The position numbers were made by a program, and so were the translations under genes. From positions 11,860,330 through 11,924,329 of the forward strand of contig NC_037265.1 of assembly GCF_000002425.4 (NCBI RefSeq): a DNA stretch of 64,000 bases. The letters run 5' to 3'. The stretch comes from Physcomitrium patens (Eukaryota; Streptophyta; Bryopsida; Funariales; Funariaceae). Below, one piece after another: positions 55,786-64,000 of the stretch (its first letter is position 1; each line of letters opens with the position of its first letter). Below the pieces are notes generated by a model. The model was not told the DNA's origin and did not search any database. It saw only the letters and a program-made list of their open reading frames with translations.

Positions 55786-56928
55786 TGTCCTGTTGTAACA
55801 TGAGTATACTGTGAAAATATAAAGAAAGGGGACTTTTATTAATGTTCAGTTACCTCAAATATTGGGAGCAACGACCGATTCCAGTGCCAATATTCAGGGG
55901 CCATTTCAGACACCCCGTCACAGTCGGTCAGGGCATACTTACCAGTAACGAAATGCTCCATTCAAGTCCAATAGTAGGAGTCAATAGAATCGAAAGGACT
56001 AAATCGAAGACTGAGCGAGCTTGACGCCAAGGACCAATTTGACCCAATTACAGGAACATCCAGGTCTTACTACGGATCTCTTAGCCAATATGAGACCTGA
56101 TTTGGTTGGGCAACTCAATGTGGTCCCGATTACGGGGGTTTTGATTCTGTTTCAGGCTATCCTGTTCTCTATGCCATTTCAGGGAACGTTGTTTTCAGAA
56201 AAAGAACCTTTTAAAAGGCAAAAAATGGAGGAGAAAGCTCTGATGGCGGAGCCAATTCCAGATCCAAGATGGAAGATTGAAAAAATTCAAAGGCTAGGGT
56301 TTAAAAAAGGGGAGAATTAGGGTTAAAAAAAAAGATAGGTTAGGAAATAAAAGTGGGAGAATCAGGGTTTTTAGGGGGGAGAGCTAGCTTCATGCTTTGA
56401 GGGGAGAAAAGTTAGAGAATTGGGGTTTCTTTTTCTTCATAGGATTTTGGGAAGACTTCTGGCGATCAATGCTGAAAGGTCGATGTGTTGTACTAGTGAA
56501 TCGAGGTTTTAATGAAGTAGGTGTGATTATTCTTGACTGTTTTGTAAAATCAAAGTTATGTCTATGATTGAAGAATTAAAAGGGTGTCTATAGGATTGAA
56601 TATGCGGAGTGAATGAAAATTTTTGGGTTAATCTAACAAGACAGTCAGTGGATACAAGGTCATGAGTATAAAGCGGTATCGGAGATTTACACATTGGGTT
56701 GTTTGGGGTTCTCTGTAACATCTAGAGACCTACCGATTGGGGCAAAAAGGATTTTGATGAGCAGTCAAAGGACATCCGTATAGATTTACGATATATTCTT
56801 GTGATCATTTATATTCCAACAGTCAAAAACTGATAGACTGCTTGAATATTAGCGAATCTCCATACTACCTCCTACAGTCAGACGCCCAATGCATTCTCAA
56901 GCAAAAAAGCACGTAATATGACATCGTG
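55781..56928. mobile_element. Insertion E (1.14 kb, TG...CA, solo-LTR-like)
   Basis: 55786-56923 starts TGTCCTGTTG and ends AATATGACA. It splits B3 integrase at the point corresponding to GATCC(A/G)TGATGAAATC in related copies, with TCCGT and ATCGT at the two edges as a probable imperfect duplication. It is clearly richer in G and C than its host. Frames of up to 99 codons inside it match nothing. Confidence 0.55.
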
Positions 56929-57590
56929 ATGAAATCTATAGAAACAGAAGACCATGGTTGTTTTGGAATAGGTAATGGTTGAAGAAGTCCGTAAGGTCGA
57001 TGACAAGGAGTTTTTGATCTAGAAAAAATGTTACTTGACTCAACAAAATCTTTCACAATCTTCTACATTTGTGGCTATCAAAAATCTCTAGATATAAGCT
57101 CCAATGTCTTGTTGTATCCAAAATGTCGTGCTGCTAGAAAGTCATGATGTGCTTGAAGAATACGTAATTATGCTTCTCTTTTTAGAACATATAATCGACC
57201 TTCAAAATAGAATAGGTTATTTTTGAACTGAAATTTAGAAGTATCTTGAGACTTAGAAGAAGGATTCTTAATAGTGTGAATAAGAGGATCAGAAGACATA
57301 CTTGATTTGATTTATTTTACAAGGTTTGAATCAACAATCAACATTGATTTCATTATTCAAAGATAAAAATGCTCTGGCTTCAAGAAAATTATTCTTTGTT
57401 AATCAAAAGTTATATTTCTTTCTTTTGGTACAAGATAAGAACATCTAAAAAAGGCATCAGATAAACCTTGTTATTTTTTACATTAATATGTGATCTTGAA
57501 ATCATATCTTGATAAGGACATGCTCCGATGGGCTTGGAGATGATTTAAAACACGTGTTGATATGAAATACTTTAGATTCTTGTGATCTAT
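56924..57590 (-). pseudogene. pol: B3 RNase H end and integrase N-terminal half (inverted segment)
   Basis: Minus strand begins DHKNLKYFISTRVLNH at the edge of LTR C2, then the linker and integrase finger ([12 protein letters not shown]) to SVSIDFIT, where insertion E begins. DHKNL continues VIYT at 42338. Confidence 0.83.
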
Positions 57591-58731
57591 TGTCATACTG
57601 TAATTACTTATAGTATGTAAAAATTAATTAAGACATATAATATGTTTCTAAGTCTTGATGTAGATTAGATTGGTTAGTAAATAAATTTAAAGAGAATTGA
57701 TATAAAGAAATTTATTTGGAGATTTATCTATTTTGATTATAGTGTTTATAATATGTAGGATTTAGATATTTAGTATAAATCTTAAAAGAAGGTTAGGGCC
57801 TAGAGAAGAAAATCTTAACTAATAGGAGGCTTATTAGGAGGGATGAAAGCAAGGCATGGTTGGATGAAAGTAAAGAATGAGAAACTTCATCCCTATAAGT
57901 CAAAAGCCATGCCCAATGGGCTTTAAGAAGGCTGCCTGAGGCCTTATTAGGAATTAGGATTTCTTTGTCGAATGCATTCGTACTTTGGAGGTTAGATTCA
58001 ATAAGTTCAGGATTTTGGGTATAATTTGGCTGAAGATTTTGTGTGATTTCGAATTTTTGTGAAGGAGATATAGGTGTTCAAAGTTAAGGTGTCAAATTTG
58101 TACCTACTGTCACTCTTTGAAGCATAACATATGCGTACGGAGAGCAATGAAAGATCGGCGACTTGAGTTGGAAAAGACACTTTCTTAGCTACACTTTAAA
58201 TACATTGTTTGATGAATTTCAAGTCTAAGTGAAGGAATTATAGACATTTGAAGGCAGCACATGTAATTCAAAGGCAGTAAGTGAGTCATTTTGTTGATAG
58301 TAATGGTTGGAGTCATATCTTGAGTTCTTAGACGAATTTTTAGCTCAAAATTTTCATAAGTGTGAGTTATTAAGTAAAAAAGCTATAGATCAAAGTTTCA
58401 TGGTATTTGAGTACTTATGTTGTGAGATATAAAGAAATTAGCACATGGATGTATGTAAGTTAGGATTTAAAGCTACTATTAGGGTTTTGGCGATATCTCA
58501 AGATTCGTAACAAATTTGCAGTTGAATTTTTGTGTGGAATTTTTTGAAAGTATATCAATACTTTATATAAGATTTGAGGTTGTTTGGATGGTCCAATCAT
58601 GAGATATGAGCTGTTGAAGTTTAGGAAACATCTCTCATAAGGATATATAAGGTTTTAAGATCTTTATCATACATTTGGGTGTTTTCTTGGTACTTGGGCT
58701 TGTGTTTTGATGTAATTGTCCAAAAAGAGAA

Positions 58732-58799
<68 letters not shown>

Positions 58800-58890
58800 C
58801 TTAGTATTTTTATATCTTAGACTTGATTGAGTATTTAGTGGTAGTTAGAAGCCTAGCGCATTCTTGAGGCAAACTCTCTCTACCGCGACA
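57591..58890 (+). repeat. C2: solo LTR of family C (forward orientation)
   Basis: TGTCATACTG to TACCGCGACA, 1.30 kb, including a TA run of about 64 bp at 58735-58798. Left flank is B3 RNase H on the minus strand; right flank is B5 RT on the plus strand. Confidence 0.85.
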
Positions 58891-59375
58891 ACGTCATGCC
58901 TTTTGGACTTACAAATGCACCAGCAGCATTCAAACATTTAATGAATGATATCTTATGGGAGTTTTTAGATGATTTTTTTATTTGTTACCTAGACAACATC
59001 TTAATCTATTCTAAGAATATATAAGAACATGAACTTCATATTCATCGTGTGTTACAAAAAGTAAGACATACAAGTTTCTATACCAAAATAAAAAAAAAGT
59101 GTATATTTCATACTAATCAAGTCGACTTCTTAAGATACATCATTTCAAATGATGAACTTATAATGGATCCTAAGGCAGTTCAAGCTATTATGAATTAGAA
59201 GATCCCAAAAATGATAAGAGATGTTGAATTTTTTTTGGGATTTGTCAACTACTATCAAAACTTCATCAAAGACTTCTCTCAAGTTGTAGCTCTACTTACA
59301 CGTTTGACTTGTAAAGACAAACTTCAATGGATTCAAGAAGCGGAAGTAGTATTTGAAGCTTAGAACACAACCTTT
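58891..59375 (+). pseudogene. pol: B5 RT C-terminal part and start of RNase H
   Basis: [29 protein letters not shown] in the YLDD place, then DLT-type connection (RLTCKDKLQW) to about 59375, where A3 is inserted. Continues B5 from 43607. Confidence 0.82.
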
Positions 59376-59672
59376 TGTTAGGGACATAGTCCTTAGAATC
59401 TTCTAGAGACAAGTTTCTAGAACCTTCTAGAAACAAGTCTCTGGAACCTTCTAGAAGCTTCCTAATTGGTAGAAGTTACTTGAGAAGCTTCCTAAATAGG
59501 AGTATATATTAGAATCAAGGCTGAAGATTTCTTCAGTCTTGACAACACATCTCTTAGAGCTCTAGCTCACCTCTCTAGTGTTGTTCTTGTATTCATCTCA
59601 TTAATGTAATTCTTATCAGTTCTTCTTGAACTTCTTGTTAGATCTCGAGCCTGTATTTCTGTGTCCATGATA
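59376..59672 (+). repeat. 5' LTR of A3 (297 bp, shortest)
   Basis: TGTTAGGGACATAG to GTGTCCATGATA (CA changed to TA). It has one U3 unit. TATATATT (59502-59509 region) and the start-site hairpin (59515-59542) are present. Confidence 0.92.
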
Positions 59673-59952
59673 GTTTGTCGAGACTTCACTCACCTTAGAT
59701 ATTAGAGCTAGTTTCTTCCTCGTTAGAGTGTGGATTACCCCTCTGCTTGGAAGTATACTAGCATTTTAGAGGTTGCGGATTACCCTCCTCTAAACTGATA
59801 CTTCTTTTGTTACAATATTGTAGTCTTATTCTTCTTGGAGAGAGTAGATTACTCCTTTTCTTCAAGCTCTTAAGGCATTTTAGAGGTTGCGGAGTACCCT
59901 CCTCTAAACCAATATTGTCTTCTTGTAGAGTAATTTCTGTCCTTCTCTTAGA
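59673..59952 (+). other. A3 leader: primer site and stem-loops
   Basis: TATTAGAGC at 59700-59708 is the primer-site equivalent (one C to T), 27 nt inside the LTR. Stems TTTAGAGG/CCTCTAAA surround GCGGATTACCCT (59765-59794) and GCGGAGTACCCT (near 59878-59908). Confidence 0.62.
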
Positions 59953-60977
59953 ATGGCCGAAGGCTAAGACATTAGTATGACAAAAAGTTCGGAGTCCAAG
60001 TTGGATACTATCATGAATGCCCTCGCTACGTTATCACAAAGAATTGTAGAGATTGAAGGAGTTGTGGCAAGGCTTCACAATGATGGAGCATCTGCGATGG
60101 CACACTCTAGGTTACACCAGCCTCAAACTTCTGTACTTGGAGAAGCAACTTTGCCTCAGGTTCGACATGTACCACTGGTTCTATAATATAAGGAGTCCCG
60201 AATTAGCCTTCTAAACAAGTTCGATAGTACACGTTCCAAGTTTCGAGGATTCGTCAACCAAATCAGGTTGATAACAGTTTTACAGCCAAAACGCTATCCA
60301 ACCGAGGAGTCACGTGTTGGACTTGTTAGAACCTTACTTACAGGACAAGGTCTATCATGGTTTGCTCCTTTGTTTGAGAAATGATCATCCATACTAAACA
60401 ACTTTGAAACCTTTTTGGAGGCGTTTGCAAAAGCATTTGGTGAACACGACAAGGTTTGATGGGCTACAACAAAGATCTGGTCACTATGATAAGGGATGCG
60501 CTCTACATCATTCTATGCATTGGATTTCAGGCAATTAGCATGCGACATCAATTGAGACAAAGAAGCGTTGATGAGTCAATCCTATTGGAGTTTAAAAGAC
60601 AATGTGAAGGATTTGTTGTTAATTCTTCCAGATCCGCAAACGCTCAATGAAGCTATTAGCTAAGCTGTGAAGTACGATAACCGCCTATTCCAATGTTGCC
60701 AAGACCAACATTTAAGACAACATACGATTCACCATGCCCCAACTATGTCAGCAAGTAGCATGAATTCACATTCAGAGGTACAAGACATGCAAATTAATGC
60801 GGTACAAGTCAAATTCCTTACTCTAAAAGAAAAAAAACGACGTATGGAGGAAGGCCTATGCTTGTATTGCGGTGAAGAAGGCCACAAAGTTGGAATTGCC
60901 CCAAGAAGAAAAATCAATACATTGTTAGGACCAGGGGCACGTTTATTCAGGAAAACGAGGATGCCCAACTACAATAG
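59953..60977 (+). pseudogene. gag: gag of A3
   Basis: ATG at 59953 is followed at codon 5 by TAA (CAA in A1). Several further stops occur, including ISxAV shared with A1. The zinc knuckle has CLYCGEEGHKVG, then a 1-nt deletion that destroys the last Cys and shifts the frame. Taking that into account the frame ends at the family TAG (60975-60977). Confidence 0.88.
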
Positions 60978-60982
60978 GAATT

Positions 60983-63900
60983 GTGCGCCTTGACAGTGAA
61001 ATATCACAACAACAACCAAGTTCCTTTCTTTTCGCTCAACCTGTCTTTTGCTTTATAATCCCTTTATTTATTGGCCGTCAGAAATTAAGAACCTTAGAAT
61101 TATTAGATTCAAGAGCATTTGCTTGTTTCTTAGACGAAGAATTTGTAAAGCGTCATAAGATCCCTTTAGTACAAAAATCCAAACCTGTTCACGTTGAGGT
61201 CATAGATGGACGACCTTTATTGTCTGATAGTGTCACCCATGAATCAGAACCTATAGAAGTGACATTTAAGGGCCATAGTAGTCATATTATTTTTAATATT
61301 ATTAGAACTCGATCAAATCCTGTTATTCTTGGTCTTTCTTCGTTGAAAAAGTATAATCCATCCATAGATTGGAGGTTGCAGAAGATGACCTTTCCCACAA
61401 AACCACCCAAGAGCAAGCCTAGTAAAAAATCTCGAATAGAGAAATCCTTATTCATTGGAGCAAGAGCGTTTATAAGATCGTCCAAGGAAGGCACACCATT
61501 CGTCATTTATGCGGCTCCAACTACCGAGGAGAAGATCTCGACAGCAAGTATACCTGAGCAATATAAGGATTTTAAAGACGTATTTCAAAAGAAAAATGCC
61601 GACATGCTACTGGAACACCGACCATATGATTACGCCATAGACTTGCAGGAAAGAGCACAACTGCCTTTTGGCCCAATCTATAATCTATCATAGATGGAGT
61701 TGGCGAAGTTGCAGAAGTACATCGACGAGAATCTAGCCAAGAACTTCATCCGTCATTCAAAATTGTCAACTAGAGCACCCATCTTATTTGTGAAGAAAAA
61801 AGATGGCTCATTGTGGATGTGCGTGGATTATCGAGGCCTCAACAAGGTAACAAAGAAGAATCCTTACTCGTTATCCTTGATTTTTGGTCTCTTAGAACAA
61901 CTTGGACGTGCAAGGATCTTTACAAAAATTGATCTAAGAGGAACTTACAACCTCGTACGAATCAAAGAAGGAGATGAGTGGAAGACTGTGTTCTGTACAA
62001 GGTATGGCCATTTTGAGTATAATGTCATGCCCTTTGATCTTAGCAATGCTCCAGCGGTCTTCCAACATATGATGAATGACATTTTTTGGGAGCACCTTGA
62101 CGATTTTGTTATCATCTACTTGGATGATATTTTGATATTCTCCAAAAACGAGGAAGAGCATGAAAAGTACGTTGGTTTGGTCTTGGAGAAACTACGCGAG
62201 TGAGGACTATATGCCAAGTTAGAGAAGTGCTTATTTCACCAAATGGAGATGGAGTTTTTGGAGTTCATTGCGACTACGGAAGGCTTGAAGATGGACCCCA
62301 AGAAGATGGAAGCAATCGTGTCCTGGGAGGTTTTCAAGACGGTTAGAGATGTACTATGCTTTCTTGATTTTGCCAACTTCTATCGGATCTACATCAAGAA
62401 TTACTCTCAAGTTGCTCCTCCCCTCACTCGATTGACATGCAAGGATAAGCTGGAATGGCGACCTCTTACAGAGAAGGCGTTTCAAGACCTGAAGACGGCA
62501 TTTACTATGGCTCCAATCTTGGTACATCCAAACTTTATAAAGGCCTTCTATTTAGAAACTGATGCTTCGGATTTTGCTTTGGGAGCTGTACTTTCACAAA
62601 TGGGAGAAGACAAGAAGTTCCATTTGGTTGCATTCTATTCTCGAAAGTTCTCTGCAGCTGAAATCAATTATGAGATCTACGATAAGGAACTTCTTGCTAT
62701 AGTGGATTCTTTCCAAGAATGGCATCACTTTCTTGAAGGAGCTGCACATCTAGTGATTGTATACAGAGATCATAAGAATTTGGAGTATTTCATGTCGACT
62801 CGAGTTCTAAGACGACATCAAGCTTGGTGGAGTATGTCGCTATCTAGGTTCGATTTTGTTATCACTTATCGGCTTGAAAAGCAGCAAGGACTATCTGATG
62901 CCTTATCGAGGAGATCATATCCTGTATCAAAGGCTAGAGAAGCAGCGTTTGATCAACAATGTACGATGTTGTTAAAGCCAGAGTAATTTTGACTTTGCAC
63001 TACTATTGTCTCAGTTGATGATGACTTCCTAAACTAGGTACGTGTCGTGACCATTGAAGATTCAGTAGCCATTGATATCAAGCAGCATGCCAATGACGAT
63101 AAGTTCAAGGTGGAGGGAGATCTTTTAAACTTTGAGGAGCGGTTGTATATTCCAAAAGGACCAGCACGACTCCGAGTTCTTCAATCTCGCCACGATTTTT
63201 TAGCTGCGGGACATTTTGGATTCAACAAGACCTTGGAGCTTATTTCTCGAGATTTTTGGCAACTCCAAATGTGGAAGGATGTGAAAGATTTTGTCCTCTT
63301 CTGCGACATCTGTTCAAGATCCCAGAATCCTCGACATCGACCTTATGGATTTCTACAGCCATTATCGATTCCACATCGACCATGGTCTTCAGTTTCTATG
63401 GACTTCATCATGGACCTGCCATCATCGAACTCATTTGACAGCATCTTTGTCGTGGTAGATTGGCTTACAAAGATGGCACACTTTGTCCCTTCCAAGAAGA
63501 TATCGTCTAGTTTAGTCACAATAAGGCTCTTTCTCGATAATGTGTATCGATATCATGGACTATCCGATGATATCGTATCAGATCAAGGTTTTGGAGATCT
63601 CTCTTTGTGATACTGAAGGTAGATATCAAGTTTTCTTCGACTTTTCATCCTCAAAGTGACGGCCAAATAGAACGAGTGAACCAAGTCTTGGAACAATACT
63701 TACGATATAGCATCAACTATTAACAAGATGATTGGACCGCATATCTGCTGCTAACCGAGTTTGCATATAACAATAGCCTCCATGCGTCGACTCAATACAC
63801 ACCATTCTTTTTCAACTATGGGTATCATGTGAAGCTTGATTTATTGAGTCCGTCAACAAATAACAATCCAATAGCTGAAGGATTTACGAAGCAACTATCA

Positions 63901-64000
63901 GAGCTTCAAACTATGTTGAAGCTTCAATTATAATCCGCTCAAGATTCCTACAAGGCGTTTGTAAATAGATTTTGGAATCAAGCACCTACTTTCAAAATTA
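60983..64000 (+). pseudogene. pol: pol of A3 (partial at window edge)
   Basis: Protease (LLDSRAFACFLDEEF, with DSG changed to DSR, which would kill the enzyme), RT (61694-62203, [22 protein letters not shown]), RNase H (62243-62986), integrase (63047-63610, finger CDICSRS, core SVSMDFIMD). Stops at 61691-61693, 62201-62203 and 62984-62986 and near 63035 do not change register. About 19 nt present in A1 (4252-4272 region, GTQFVSKF) are missing near 63592. Confidence 0.92.

Larger units (their letters stand above)
59376..64000 (+). mobile_element. Chromovirus A3 (family A), 3' end beyond window
   Basis: LTR, leader, gag and pol in A1 order; the window ends in the integrase C-terminal region. 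Inserted in B5 RNase H. Broken by stops, a 1-nt deletion in the gag knuckle and a 19-nt deletion in integrase. Confidence 0.94.

Noticed and set aside
55842-56320. 60- and 99-codon frames in insertion E
   Set aside because: Adjacent in different frames, no known motif, no conserved second copy; could not be supported as genes.
1-64000. CRISPR arrays, tRNA and rRNA genes
   Set aside because: No regularly spaced direct repeats or cloverleaf with conserved tRNA bases was seen; repeats found are LTRs, microsatellites and element copies.

Overview
The window looks like an AT-rich land-plant nuclear region and most probably comes from a moss. Three signals point that way: a decayed NLR gene that joins a protein-kinase domain to an NB-ARC domain (the PNL class known from mosses), gypsy elements whose chromodomain resembles the Tcn1-like chromoviruses known from mosses and lycophytes, and an intronless UND/U-box/ARM ubiquitin ligase gene with no sign of seed-plant families nearby. 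Species cannot be named from sequence alone.

Layout. 1-6130: chromovirus A1 (+), entering the window inside its 5' LTR. 6131-9035: remnant B1 of a second, older and AT-richer chromovirus family. 9075-10944 and 17217-18075 (-): one kinase/NB-ARC NLR pseudogene cut in two by chromovirus A2 (-), which occupies 10945-17211 between perfect TAATA target duplications. 19840-22300: a GC-richer block with two pre-SET exons of a SUVR5-like histone methyltransferase (one frameshifted) and a 33-bp-arm hairpin. 23783-25819 (-): the only intact host gene seen, a PUB16/PUB17-type U-box/ARM E3 ligase. 26500-29478: AT-rich intergenic DNA with microsatellites and a MITE. 29479-64000: a nested cluster of LTR elements: B2 (+) split by solo LTR S1; B3 (+) inserted in B2; B4 (-) inserted in B3; three copies of the long LTR of family C; the internal region of a divergent gypsy element C; B5; insertion E; and A3 (+), which runs off the right edge.

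How the parts relate. Families A and B share an architecture: TATA box and a covarying hairpin at the expected RNA start, a tRNA-iMet-like primer site set 23-27 nt inside the LTR, a leader with stem-loops that all display a GGATTAYCC loop, gag ending in a natural TAG with pol in the -1 frame, pol ordered PR-RT-RNaseH-INT-chromodomain, and then an extra reading frame (called ORF3 here) before the polypurine tract. ORF3 is alignable at protein level between A and B although those families are highly diverged, so it is the best candidate for an undescribed component.

The right cluster records a rearrangement. Two family-C LTRs in opposite orientation (42339-43604 and 57591-58890) have reciprocal flanks: RNase H broken across one pair of ends and RT broken across the other. 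Flipping the DNA between them restores both reading frames, which indicates a roughly 14-16.5-kb inversion by recombination between inverted LTRs. No element in the window has an intact coding region; many of the stop codons that can be compared between copies fit C-to-T or G-to-A decay.
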